64,000 nucleotides of DNA, taken from the NCBI RefSeq assembly GCF_000250985.1, contig NW_013524650.1:53543-117542 (forward strand), given 5' to 3'. A program made the position numbers and the translations under genes. The first letter of the stretch is position 1. Every line of letters begins with the position of its first letter. The notes under the pieces were generated by a model that saw only the letters and a list, made by a program, of their open reading frames with translations, ran no database searches and was not told the origin of the DNA. Shown here in pieces: positions 20,203 through 29,701 of the stretch. Origin of the DNA: Nematocida parisii ERTm1 (lineage: Eukaryota; Microsporidia).

Positions 20203-21471
20203 TTAAATTGTGTATTTTTCAACATCCCCAGTGACTTCTTCTGCATATAGAGCATTGTTAGATTGTAAATATGGATGATTTTCCAACAGCTCATCCACGG
20301 TAGGGCGCTCTTTTTCGTCTCTAACAGTGCATGCTTTAATAAATTCTGCCAAAATAACAGGATATTCTGGGCCTATTGCTATTTTAATGGTGCCATTAAG
20401 GAACTTTTCGTATACATGCCCCATATCTGCATTTATTGGTATCTGCTCACCAGTAATATTGACTGAAATACCCTTCTTCTTTGCCCACCTGTTACTTGCA
20501 ATATGTATGTTTCCTACATACGCAGCTAGCAGTCCCAGGCACCAAACATCAGAAGAATATCCATGAATAGATTTAAGATATACCTCCGGTGATCTAAATG
20601 GGTCTGTCCCAAATGCCCGGTTCTTTATATGGATAGAGGGTTCTTCTTCGTTTAGTATTCTTGAGAATCCAAAGTCTATTATTTTATAAATAATTCTTCC
20701 CCTACTCTTTGAGTATGTTCCAACTGTGTTTTGAATCTTCACATCTAAATGAATAATTCGATTCTTATGCAAGTATGATAACCCACGGGCAACATCTCTA
20801 ATAATTGTCCTGTGCTGTATTTTTAGTGCTTTTTCCTGCACGGAGCCCTCATTATATATTGCTGGTATTTTATTCTCTAAATACTCTTGAAATAGCCAAA
20901 CAATTGTTTGATTGTCCTTTTGGTAGGACTCAGGCATAGCCTCATATACAAAGTATGTTTGCAAAACATTTGGATGGTTTACACTCATGCATATTTCACA
21001 TTCTCTCATGTCATATTCAGCAATATTTAATGCTCTTTTAATAACAATTTTTCTGTGCACCTTATCCTCAATATTTTCTGCAATTTTTGGAATACTTAAT
21101 AGATCATATAAATCCCCACTATATACATAAACTTGACTTAAGTATGCATCCTGTACTGGGGTAAGATTGTTCTGTTCTAAAAAGTCTTGGTAGTTACTAT
21201 TCTCCTGGCTCAACATATTCGTGTCTCCACTTGCTAAATACTTTCTGGCCCTTTCTATTGTTCTGTCTATTTCATCAGTTATTCCTTTCATTTTCTTATA
21301 GAACTTGGTTTGTTTTACTGCCTGTTCATACTCAGCAGCTCCTTCCTTAGACATTTCCTGGGGTGCATCCACCTCTGGATTATGATTTATTGCCGATGTG
21401 GCATAAACTGCAATCACAAGAGAGCACATAAGCATAACCTTAAGCATATTATATATGATCATTTGCCGCAT
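20203..21471 (-). CDS. secreted protein kinase
   Basis: A 422-residue protein with an N-terminal signal peptide (hydrophobic core LKVMLMCSLVIAVYATSA, residues 10-27), a helical spacer (about 40-110) and a Ser/Thr-type kinase domain (about 111-402). Catalytic elements are present: beta3 Lys145 in IVIK, a candidate helix-C Glu at 157 or 159, the catalytic loop HLDVKIQN (Asp243, Lys245, Asn248; HLD replaces HRD), DFG at 266-268 and SPE at 294-296. The nucleotide-binding loop (about 113-121) lacks the GxGxxG pattern. No membrane segment follows the signal peptide, so the kinase should enter the secretory lumen or leave the cell. The TAA stop is followed directly by CCCGAAT. Whether it acts on host or parasite proteins cannot be seen. 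Confidence 0.85.
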   Translation of the reverse strand: MRQMIIYNMLKVMLMCSLVIAVYATSAINHNPEVDAPQEMSKEGAAEYEQAVKQTKFYKKMKGITDEIDRTIERARKYLASGDTNMLSQENSNYQDFLEQNNLTPVQDAYLSQVYVYSGDLYDLLSIPKIAENIEDKVHRKIVIKRALNIAEYDMRECEICMSVNHPNVLQTYFVYEAMPESYQKDNQTIVWLFQEYLENKIPAIYNEGSVQEKALKIQHRTIIRDVARGLSYLHKNRIIHLDVKIQNTVGTYSKSRGRIIYKIIDFGFSRILNEEEPSIHIKNRAFGTDPFRSPEVYLKSIHGYSSDVWCLGLLAAYVGNIHIASNRWAKKKGISVNITGEQIPINADMGHVYEKFLNGTIKIAIGPEYPVILAEFIKACTVRDEKERPTVDELLENHPYLQSNNALYAEEVTGDVEKYTI

Positions 21472-21733
21472 TTTCTTAATTAAAATTTTTTAGAATTTAT
21501 TTCCTATGGAATTTCTAGCACATTGTCTTTATTTTAACTAAAACTATAGCTAGAAACAAAGCATCCATTAAAAATTAAATTGGTTATTCTTTCTGTGTGT
21601 ACAAAAAGCTTGATGTTGTATAATATATTTGTTATATATCTAACTGATAATTTATGAAAAGTATCTACTCTATACTGCATTTGCTATTATTATTTCTAAA
21701 TGTGTACTGCGCTCTTTTAAAACAGAGTATCAC

Positions 21734-22411
21734 TTATTTTATTAGTGTAAATGTTGAAACAAAAGAGTCTGTGGACTTTATCTTGCTTAATATTCTGGTT
21801 GGAATTCCGCTGTATACTCTTTCTTTATATTTTATATAGCTTTTATGCTTTTCAATCAAAAGGCTCTCCTCTTCTAAAATATACTCTATAACCCGGTCTT
21901 TCAGTATAAATATAGCAATAATCACACTGCATACACTGACAAGCATAAAACATATGCCCATATATAGCAAAAATAGCCCTAAATAGTATGGGTGCCTTAT
22001 ATATGCATACACTCCCTGATCAATAAAAATACACTCTGTGATATCGTTCTTGGAAAGAATCCATAGAGAAGAAAAAATAAACAGGAGTGAAATAAGAACT
22101 ACACATCCGCCCATCCGCTCTATAATATAAATCATTGTGCCTGGAAAGAATCCCTGGACTGCATACATAATAATAGACTCCATAACAGCAAGAATACACA
22201 CAAATAGAACAACCCCACTTAATGAAGCACTTTTGCTATTCCCTATTTTATGAAGAAACTCTCTTATGTGCATATTAAAAACTGCTTTGTGAAAAAACAG
22301 TACTAATGCAAGAATGCTTGCTACTTTCTTTCCCTTTTCTTTTGTGGAACTGCATATCCCGTGATAGAAAATCATTCCTAGCGCGAATACCAGAACTGTC
22401 TCTTTATTCAT
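21734..22411 (-). CDS. STE14: protein-S-isoprenylcysteine O-methyltransferase (ICMT/Ste14)
   Basis: A 225-residue multi-pass ER membrane enzyme that methylates the C-terminal prenylcysteine of CaaX proteins using SAM. About five or six hydrophobic segments precede the conserved C-terminal catalytic region. Signatures: GVYAYIRHPYYLGLF (RHPYYLG at 139-145), the ILEEESLLIEKH helix (Glu180-Glu182) and RVYSGIP (SGIP 201-204), matching the RHPxYxG, EEE and RVxSxIP motifs of ICMT. The ATG follows an A/T run typical of starts in this window. Prenylated Rho/Rab-type GTPases are the expected substrates, which fits the Rho-effector genes at 32-40 kb. Confidence 0.92.
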   Translation of the reverse strand: MNKETVLVFALGMIFYHGICSSTKEKGKKVASILALVLFFHKAVFNMHIREFLHKIGNSKSASLSGVVLFVCILAVMESIIMYAVQGFFPGTMIYIIERMGGCVVLISLLFIFSSLWILSKNDITECIFIDQGVYAYIRHPYYLGLFLLYMGICFMLVSVCSVIIAIFILKDRVIEYILEEESLLIEKHKSYIKYKERVYSGIPTRILSKIKSTDSFVSTFTLIK

Positions 22412-22665
22412 AAAATTTTTAATTGGAATGTCCTTATGTTATCCTTTAAATAATTTAAACAGTATTTTCAGAATGTTTGCCACTTATCTGGGATATTTTA
22501 AAATTCTTATTTAATTATTAGAGAGAGAAAATTTGGATTATTTCGGCTCTTTGTATTTCCTACTCTAACATTCTATAAATTTTTCTATAAATACAGTCTG
22601 TACAGTTTAGTTATTAAAACTTCAGATGAGTGTGGATTCGCACAGAAAATAAATATAATAGTAGT

Positions 22666-23307
22666 TTATTCATCATCGTATGTGAATGTTGTTCTCTTGT
22701 TTCTTTGAACTTCACCTCCTCTCTTCTCAAATGTTTTTCTTGCAAACTCCTCTCTCTTTCTTGGATCTCTTGCATCTCGTTTGTTTTGTCTTATTTGTGA
22801 CTCTGCATACTGCCGAACTCTATCATTCTGTGTATTTGTTCTGAACTTTGAGCTTCTTCCTCTGTTGAACTGTTGTGGTAAGTTTGTGGGTTTCTTTGGA
22901 GCAGCTGCTTTAGGAGTGTGTGTGTTTGCCCCCTTCACTCTGTCAAAGGAAAGACATTTAAATTTATCTGCCCGGAAAACTGATCCTGCCTTGTAATTAG
23001 ATATGTCTAACTTTCCATCAATAACAATGCTTGCGTATACATGATTGTCAAACTTTCCAAATATTTCGTGAATGTCTGCTATCTTCCTGTCGCCCTCTCC
23101 ATATATCCCTGCATTAAAGTATGGAATAATGTCTTCTGTTAGCTTTATTACAATCATATTTGTGTTCTTTACGGTATGGGAAAACTCTCCTAGCTTTATA
23201 AAGTTCGATGGGTCTTCTTTGTTCTCTCTTTTACCGAATCTCATTTGCGGCCAGTCTCTTGGTGTTCCGCCAGCATTTTTTTTATTTCCTTTAGTATTCC
23301 GTGCCAT
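22666..23307 (-). CDS. GAR1: H/ACA ribonucleoprotein subunit GAR1
   Basis: A 213-residue protein. GAR1 is a core protein of H/ACA RNPs, which direct pseudouridylation of rRNA in the nucleolus. The central fold (about residues 36-125) shows the GAR1 strands IPYFNAGIYGEGDRKIADI and HEIFGKFDNHVYASI (IPYFNAGIY 61-69). Flanks are basic and rich in Arg, Asn and Gln, replacing the classical GAR repeats; only short RGR and RGG pieces remain. The start at 23307 is a clear ATG after an AAAATTTT run. Confidence 0.92.
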   Translation of the reverse strand: MARNTKGNKKNAGGTPRDWPQMRFGKRENKEDPSNFIKLGEFSHTVKNTNMIVIKLTEDIIPYFNAGIYGEGDRKIADIHEIFGKFDNHVYASIVIDGKLDISNYKAGSVFRADKFKCLSFDRVKGANTHTPKAAAPKKPTNLPQQFNRGRSSKFRTNTQNDRVRQYAESQIRQNKRDARDPRKREEFARKTFEKRGGEVQRNKRTTFTYDDE

Positions 23308-23518
23308 ATGACTTAAAATTTTAAAACTCTTAATTAAATATTTAGAAAAGAAAAGCTTTGCTAGCGGTTATTTTCAATTATTCAAGAAGCTCTAGTTTGT
23401 ATAGAAATTCTATGTAAATATTGTATAATAATCATTCTTTCTGGCCCTGATTATGTGTGCAAGTATGTTTTGTTTGAATGGTTGGATATTTTTAATTCGA
23501 TATTTTATTCTTGTTGTA

Positions 23519-25624
23519 TTACTCTATTCTCTCTTTTCTGAATAAACCCTTTCTTTCTCTAAGTGCTAGTGTGAGCGCCTGCTCGTGCTCTATCTTATCT
23601 GGTGTTGTGTAGTAAAGCGTCTGGGTGGGAAGAATATCTGCCTCACCCTTCGTCTGTGTCCTAAGAACATTCGTCAGCTGCTTTATCTCAGCGACTGGTA
23701 TTCGAACTTCAAAACATATTGTAGACTCCTCTACATTAGTGGAAAGAATATGGCTGGCACATTTCACTAGAGTTGTATTCGTGGCTTTCGCATAAACTGA
23801 CGGAACAGATACATATAGTATTGTGTGATTTGTAAGCAGCCTGGGGTTAGACTCTAAATATATCTGGGAAAGAGTGCCAGTGGGTAAATCCTCAGTAGGC
23901 ACCGCCTCTACTGCGATTTTGTTGCACTGCTCTTGAAGAAAAGGCCCGTTCTGAAGAAGTGCTGAAATGCTCATTTTTAACATATGTGGTGCATTTTCTG
24001 GATACTTAACATAGCATTCTCGGCCAAAAAGTCTTCTATACCCATTCCTCTCCATTTCTTCTTCTAAGCTGTCCTCTGCACAGCTTAAATATATTGCATA
24101 GTTTTTGTGCTCATTGTCTGCTTGGGTTTTAACAACTCCATATCCCTTAGTAACAGTTTCTTGATATACCTCAGACTGATCCTCTGTAGTGAAATTCAGG
24201 CCTTCTAGATCAGTTTTTATCTTGTCCATCTGTAGCACACCATCACTGCGTACAATAATCTTTCCCTGCTTGGCGCTTAGAAAAAGGCCTGGCTCGCATC
24301 GTGATAGACGAGTTAGCCTTTCTATCACAGAAGAATAGCACTCTGCTGCAGGTGTAATTACATCGGTAAATAACGGAGTAAAAATAGGCCACTTCAACTG
24401 GTTTAATTGCTTCTTGGCTTCTTCCGGATCTCCCCCGCTTGCACATATTATACCTTTCTTCTTACAGCCCAGGCCCTGAATCCCTACAAGCCCCTCTGCC
24501 ACTTCTATATTATCAAATGTTTTTGTAAAATATATAAGGTTTTCTATCTTACACTCTGATATCCCTGTGCTCTCAACTACCATCACAGAGTCTCCTACTG
24601 ATAAAGATTGCCCGTGAAGAGTTCGTCCTATTGCGGTTATAGTTCCCTCCACAAGTGTATTCGAGCAGATCACAGCTAAAACCGTGCTTCTGCCTGAGCT
24701 TATCCATTTTGTGCTTTCTTTATGATATATTTGATTATACATGCTGTATACATCACTCTCTGCTAAGCTAGTTTCATTTGCTGATATATCTTCTCCTACT
24801 AAGTCTGCAGGCTGTATAGAGACAATTGATGCATGCAAAGCAGAAAAAAAGCCAAACTCATGGGATACAATGTCCTTGGGCTGTATTCTATCTTTAAGGC
24901 CTGGATTTACTTTTCTTTTAACCCTCTCAGATAGCTTTAACAGCTCAGCGGATCTCTGCGCATATACCGTACGAACTATCCGCAGTGCCTTCTTCATAGT
25001 CAGTTTGCCTACATCTTTTCCAACTATTCGGTTTGCAATAGACCTGTATCCTATACTCCAGTTGTCCTTTGCACTTCCTATTATTATGTTTCCTAAGTCC
25101 CAGTCAATTGGCACAGACACTACCTCTCTTAAGTTCTGTATTATCGTACTTACTCTGTGCTCTATTTCATCCCCTGATGACCCTAGCTTAAAAAGAGAGT
25201 CTATCTTGTTGATTAGGATCAACGGCGCGCACCGGTTATCCGATGAATTCCTTACTAGCTGCCGAAGCCTTTCTGTTACCCCCTTCATTACATCTACAAT
25301 TACCAAAGATATGTCAGAAATAATAAAAGTTGATTCTGTTAATGACTTGAACTCTAAGTGGCCTGGCGTGTCTAAAAAAGTTATTTTTGCTCCCCCCACA
25401 AATAAGCTTACTGGCGATAATTTCATTGTCATTTCTCTCTCAAGCTCATCCTTTCTAGAGTCCAGCAGTCTTGCTTCCCCTGCCATGCTTTTGCTTATAA
25501 CCCCTAAATACTCCAGTACATTGTCCATAACAGTTGTCTTTCCGTGATTTACATGCGCTATAAGATTTATAACATATTCTCGCTGATCTTTCTTATTAAG
25601 TTTGTCTGGCACAGTCGTCTCCAT
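23519..25624 (-). CDS. EFL1: elongation factor-like GTPase EFL1 (RIA1), shortened
   Basis: A 701-residue translational GTPase of the EF-2 superfamily. EFL1 with SBDS releases the anti-association factor eIF6 from new 60S subunits in the cytoplasm. G motifs: HVNHGKTT (24-31; Asn replaces the usual Asp), DTPGH (85-89) and NKID (139-142). The GVISKSMAGEARLLDSRKDE block with following MTMK is the EFL1 version (GIISxxxAGxxRYxDSRxDE...TMKSS), distinguishing it from EF-2. Domain II, III, IV and V-like segments follow. It lacks several hundred residues relative to yeast Ria1 (about 1,110). EF-2 itself would carry the diphthamide loop, which I do not find. Confidence 0.87.
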   Translation of the reverse strand: METTVPDKLNKKDQREYVINLIAHVNHGKTTVMDNVLEYLGVISKSMAGEARLLDSRKDELEREMTMKLSPVSLFVGGAKITFLDTPGHLEFKSLTESTFIISDISLVIVDVMKGVTERLRQLVRNSSDNRCAPLILINKIDSLFKLGSSGDEIEHRVSTIIQNLREVVSVPIDWDLGNIIIGSAKDNWSIGYRSIANRIVGKDVGKLTMKKALRIVRTVYAQRSAELLKLSERVKRKVNPGLKDRIQPKDIVSHEFGFFSALHASIVSIQPADLVGEDISANETSLAESDVYSMYNQIYHKESTKWISSGRSTVLAVICSNTLVEGTITAIGRTLHGQSLSVGDSVMVVESTGISECKIENLIYFTKTFDNIEVAEGLVGIQGLGCKKKGIICASGGDPEEAKKQLNQLKWPIFTPLFTDVITPAAECYSSVIERLTRLSRCEPGLFLSAKQGKIIVRSDGVLQMDKIKTDLEGLNFTTEDQSEVYQETVTKGYGVVKTQADNEHKNYAIYLSCAEDSLEEEMERNGYRRLFGRECYVKYPENAPHMLKMSISALLQNGPFLQEQCNKIAVEAVPTEDLPTGTLSQIYLESNPRLLTNHTILYVSVPSVYAKATNTTLVKCASHILSTNVEESTICFEVRIPVAEIKQLTNVLRTQTKGEADILPTQTLYYTTPDKIEHEQALTLALRERKGLFRKERIE

Positions 25625-25767
25625 AAAATTATTTATAACTACTTATATTAAATAAATTCAACTACTACTCGAGAACTCCCCTAAAATATTTCAACCACAA
25701 TAGAACAATAAAAATAATAGTGTACGCTTTTATTTTCTTTTCCTTAACTATCTGTCATGTATTTCCA

Positions 25768-26469
25768 CTATCTGTGCTTTAAAGCCTGCCTAATAGCGTC
25801 TATTGAATTATTTACGATATTTATAAAGACATCTTTCTCGTATGTCTTGTTGTTTGCCTCAATCTCTATCTCATATGATGGTGTAAAATATTTTATATCT
25901 GCACTTTCTTTCCCTGAATTTACCTCTGTTACATCTACTACAAATAGTGGATGGGTGTATGTAGTTCTTTTTTTTTCTCGAATATTTCCTTGTACTTGCT
26001 GCATGCCAAAAGTATCTTTCTGCACTATCTCTTCACACACACTAATTCGCATGTCGTATTTACTAAAAGGACAGAAAATATCCAAAAAGAACAGCTTCTT
26101 CTTTTTGATTATAACAGGATCTACACGCACAGACTCACCATTAATCTCTCTAACTTCAGATCGCCGAATGCCCTTTAAAAGAGTGTCAATTATTAACTTT
26201 TCCTCAGAGTCTTTGAACATGGTAGAAAAATACTTTTTCATCTGGGTAAAATCATTCTCTGTCACACTGGCTTCAAACCATAAAGTGTCAGACCTTTCCA
26301 TAATGCACGGATGTAGCATTTTAATGCTAAGCCTTTTCTGTGTTGCCTTGTCCATCAAAGTCCCGAATCTTATCTCTATTTCCATATTAGAAGAAAGTTT
26401 ATCCGGCAGGCCCTTTCTTAATATTTGTATCAGATGCGGGTTCTTCTCACTTGTTTTCTCTAACTCCAT
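25768..26469 (-). CDS. CET1: mRNA 5'-triphosphatase, Cet1-type tunnel enzyme
   Basis: A 233-residue RNA 5'-triphosphatase that removes the gamma phosphate from nascent mRNA as the first capping step. Fungi and microsporidia use this metal-dependent tunnel-fold enzyme. Glu-rich strands that bind metal are visible: MEIEIRFGT at 29-37 and YEIEIE at 199-204, together with the basic strands RRSEVREING, YDMRISVCEE and KKRTTYTHPLFVVDVTEV. An in-frame ATG at 26595 would add 42 hydrophobic, non-conserved residues, so Met at 26469 is preferred. It is close in size to the catalytic core of Cet1 and lacks the guanylyltransferase-binding extension of the yeast protein. Confidence 0.88.
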   Translation of the reverse strand: MELEKTSEKNPHLIQILRKGLPDKLSSNMEIEIRFGTLMDKATQKRLSIKMLHPCIMERSDTLWFEASVTENDFTQMKKYFSTMFKDSEEKLIIDTLLKGIRRSEVREINGESVRVDPVIIKKKKLFFLDIFCPFSKYDMRISVCEEIVQKDTFGMQQVQGNIREKKRTTYTHPLFVVDVTEVNSGKESADIKYFTPSYEIEIEANNKTYEKDVFINIVNNSIDAIRQALKHR

Positions 26470-26732
26470 AGCACATAAAATAAAATGCAAAGTACAAAAA
26501 GACACAACCCGCCCACTCGCAGCATAACCCAATATAACTGAAAATAAAAAGCCGAAATCATCCCAAAATAGCTGTTGTTTAGTTATTCCATGCATGAATA
26601 TCCTCCCATAGCTTTTATTACTTTCTTTCGAGTTATTTCTAATTCTGTTTAATTCTGAGCTATTTCTATATTTTGTCTTATATTAATAAGCTAGTGCTTA
26701 GGCCACTTAAATCATTCTAATGCAGGCATGTC

Positions 26733-27629
26733 TTAAGAAATATTCAGTAATGTTTTAAGTGTTTGTACAACTGTTTTGGGGTCTTCTGGTGAGGACAGTA
26801 CATCTTTTATTTTTTGAATAGTCATACTGTGTGTAAAGGGTGTCTTTCTATCGTGCTTCATGTTGTATTCAATCCAGTGCACCTCTTTGTTAATAAAATT
26901 AGATATCTGCGTTTTTATAGTATTGGTTAGATCTGGAAACATTGAAAATACCTTTTCTTTCGGATATGCTGCACATACTACTAAAATCGCATCTAGCACC
27001 CGAATGTACGCCGACATATTATTAGCCGAGAAAATATGTGAAGGAATAGTGTATGGCATTTCTATTTGTAGACAAAGAAATATCATCTTAGGAATTAGAG
27101 CAACTGCCATGCTAGCGGGTTGATTTGTCATAAGATGATGTGCTCTTGGCTTCATTTCTGGATGGGCATCTAGCATTTCAATAAAAATAGAAAGTATCAA
27201 ATAGTCTGCCTCTGTGCCATGCTTCTTCCAAAGAGACTCTAAAATATCAAATAGCCGTAGCATATCTAGCTCAGAGCCGGTTTCTCTTATTTTTAGCAAT
27301 GACAAAGCAGTTTTTAATAGAAGGATTCTTGCCAGCGGTGTATTATCCAGCGCAGAAAGATATGTCAGCACTTTTTGCGGTGCTGCCATCTCAGGAATTG
27401 CAGTCCAAATCGCCAACACCATCTGCAGAAGCTTTTGTTTTCCATGCTTTCGAAGCGTATCTTCTGATGTCAGTATTTTCATAACGGGCCCAACTAGCTC
27501 TTTATTTCTTGCTATATTTGCAAGTATCTCTCTAATAAGAGGCGGGCTGCTTCTTGCCCCATCAAGGACATTTAAGCACCGAGTCAGTGCATTGGTAAAT
27601 ACAAATGGGCTGTTCTTAGAGCATCGCAT
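26733..27629 (-). CDS. helical-repeat (HEAT/ARM-like) protein, unknown
   Basis: A 298-residue soluble protein made almost entirely of amphipathic helices of 12-20 residues with short turns, the look of a HEAT/ARM or CNOT/nucleolar scaffold fold. There is no signal peptide or membrane segment after Met27629. The upstream extension to 27737 starts with TTG and is not called. No catalytic motif or recognisable family signature is visible. Neighbours are CET1 and eIF3b, both RNA-related, but the gene is not in an obvious operon-like arrangement. Confidence 0.7.
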   Translation of the reverse strand: MRCSKNSPFVFTNALTRCLNVLDGARSSPPLIREILANIARNKELVGPVMKILTSEDTLRKHGKQKLLQMVLAIWTAIPEMAAPQKVLTYLSALDNTPLARILLLKTALSLLKIRETGSELDMLRLFDILESLWKKHGTEADYLILSIFIEMLDAHPEMKPRAHHLMTNQPASMAVALIPKMIFLCLQIEMPYTIPSHIFSANNMSAYIRVLDAILVVCAAYPKEKVFSMFPDLTNTIKTQISNFINKEVHWIEYNMKHDRKTPFTHSMTIQKIKDVLSSPEDPKTVVQTLKTLLNIS

Positions 27630-28020
27630 GTAAAATAAAATGTAGAAATATTTATAGTTAAGTAGAACATTTGGTATTTCTGCATAGCCTAAAAAAAGAA
27701 AGAAGGCCGGGATACCACGACTTAGCACATCTTGCAAAACTGCATGGTAATTTTATAGATGACTATATTTGTTTTAATTTATTTCAAGCTATAACAGAAT
27801 ATTATGTGGCATACTAGCCTGTAATCCTGAAATAGAATGTGTATATAAGTGTATATAAAGAATAAGAGAGCTGAATTTGGGATATTCCACGAATACCCAC
27901 TGATTTACATATTCATAAATTTTCAACATTTAAAAATCATCTTAAAGTGAGCTTCATGCTATACCGAATGCGTATTCTATGTAGTAGATTATAGTATATT
28001 TAGGGTTATTTATTTTTAGG
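27630..28020. other. AT-rich spacer
   Basis: A 391-bp spacer between two same-strand genes: the promoter side of the helical-repeat gene and the 3' side of eIF3b. Nothing supportable beyond A/T-rich sequence. Confidence 0.5.
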
Positions 28021-29664
28021 TTAACTGTGTATCTGTGCATTCAATGACTTAAATCTTTTCATTTCATGTAAGAACATTCTCCACTCCTTTATCTTCTCTT
28101 CATTATCCCGCATAAACTGCTTTCTTGCTTCTTTTCTTCTGAGACTATCCTCTGTCTTGTACTTCTGTATCTCTTCTTCATTCAAAATCACCTCTTCTGA
28201 TGAACTGACCACCGTTCTCCAGAAAAATCCATTGTTCCTTTTTATGTTTGATGCAAATACTTCTTTTCCGCATATGTCAAGTATTCTAACCTGCTCGCTT
28301 GAGAGAAGAGAAATATATAAACCAAATGGCGACATCTGAATATCTGATGCTCCAGTTTCCAGGACTCTATTGAGTATTTCCCCGTCCTTTCCAATAACGC
28401 ATATGTCTCCAGAGTCTATAAGCAAAAGAGTTATCTCCCCAGCCACTATCTTTGAAATGGGCTCTCTAACCACGGTCCCTTCTACTAGTATATTCTGTAC
28501 TCTCTTCAGTATCTTAGCAGATGTGGGTGTCTGCACCACAACAGTGTGCTTGCTGGGATATACATTCTTAACATTCTCTCCCAAAGCCTTTGACATCACT
28601 ATCTTCCCATCCACATTCCATATCTCTATAAAGTGCCCTACCTTGTCTACTATCATTCGTACACTAACAATGGATACCTCTCCAGGCGCAAATGCCACGG
28701 AATAGCTTTCTATGTTAGTGAAAACTCTTTTTCGTATTACTCTTCCTGAATCTAAGCTGTGCAGAATTATCTGGGTGCTTATAGAGGTCTTCTTTGCTAT
28801 TAGAACCACGTTGTCCTTATCTGACATAAATCCCTCTGTCTTTTCATTTTCAATATTAAAGTACTCTGGATATATGAGCTCGTCGCTCTCCATCTGCCGC
28901 ACCTGCACACCTTTTTCATTGGATATCATATAATGAGTCATCCCGGCAGATACTGAAAATGCCTCCTCATTTCCAATCATTACTTCTTTTATGTTTTTTT
29001 TGCTGTATATATTATATATGCTCCAAAGCTGTTGGTTTGGGTCTATTTGGCACCCAATGACTATATGCTTCCCTAGAGTATAGTGTGATATAATGTCGTC
29101 CAGCACAAACCCATCCAGTAGGTCTAAATACCCACCATACACAAACAAATTCTTCTGCTTTTGTGCAAATATCAGCTCATCCTTTACCGTTATTTCCATT
29201 TCTTTAATTGGTTTGGATTTAATCAGCTTGCATGGAAACATTTTAGACAACTGGTAGTTAGAAAGAGTGTCTTCATTGTATATTAAAAACTGCTCACCAA
29301 GTGCTTCTGCTCTCCACATATCTATTTCCTCCTCTCCTATTATTTTTTTAACTGCTGGTTTATACACCTGCTCTTTTCCCACAGATAGCTTTCCTATGTT
29401 ATACATGGCCATATACCTTGTTAAAGAAAGAGCATGCAAGCACTCCCCATTTAGATTTATCTTATTCAATCTTTTCACTAGCTCACCAACTAGCTTTGCA
29501 TTCCCGCAGAGACATAGCCCAGTCGTGTCCTTAATGAAGAAGGTTTCATCTGTAAAATAGTCCCCTTCTGCCAATCTGTTAAGCTCCTCCATCTGCTCTT
29601 TAATGCCCTCTGACTTTAGTCCAAGCACTACTAACGTGCTTGTCTGTGCTGCAGCTGAAATCAT
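28021..29664 (-). CDS. EIF3B: translation initiation factor eIF3 subunit b (PRT1)
   Basis: A 547-residue protein. eIF3b anchors the eIF3 module (a/b/g/i) on the 40S subunit. An N-terminal RRM-like domain occupies about residues 8-80. A propeller-type beta-rich body follows, reading through segments such as HSLDSGRVIRKRVF and FIEIWNVDGKIV. The C-terminal part is the best match: FFWRTV, then a long charged helix with KYKTEDSLRRKEARKQFM and EWRMFLHEMKRFKSL, corresponding to the eIF3b tail that contacts eIF3i/g. It is shorter than yeast Prt1 (763). eIF2A is the main alternative but lacks the N-terminal RRM. The start is 37 bp from the divergent TOM40-like start. Confidence 0.78.
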   Translation of the reverse strand: MISAAAQTSTLVVLGLKSEGIKEQMEELNRLAEGDYFTDETFFIKDTTGLCLCGNAKLVGELVKRLNKINLNGECLHALSLTRYMAMYNIGKLSVGKEQVYKPAVKKIIGEEEIDMWRAEALGEQFLIYNEDTLSNYQLSKMFPCKLIKSKPIKEMEITVKDELIFAQKQKNLFVYGGYLDLLDGFVLDDIISHYTLGKHIVIGCQIDPNQQLWSIYNIYSKKNIKEVMIGNEEAFSVSAGMTHYMISNEKGVQVRQMESDELIYPEYFNIENEKTEGFMSDKDNVVLIAKKTSISTQIILHSLDSGRVIRKRVFTNIESYSVAFAPGEVSIVSVRMIVDKVGHFIEIWNVDGKIVMSKALGENVKNVYPSKHTVVVQTPTSAKILKRVQNILVEGTVVREPISKIVAGEITLLLIDSGDICVIGKDGEILNRVLETGASDIQMSPFGLYISLLSSEQVRILDICGKEVFASNIKRNNGFFWRTVVSSSEEVILNEEEIQKYKTEDSLRRKEARKQFMRDNEEKIKEWRMFLHEMKRFKSLNAQIHS

Positions 29665-29701
29665 TCTAATTTAAAATATTTTAGAATACAGAGTTTATTA
29701 A

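Noticed and set aside
24741-25547. Plus-strand frame across EFL1
   Set aside because: Shadow of the EFL1 G domain, which has clear GTPase motifs.
25757-26527. Plus-strand frame across the CET1-like gene
   Set aside because: The minus strand encodes the triphosphatase with its Glu-rich strands; the plus frame has no motif.
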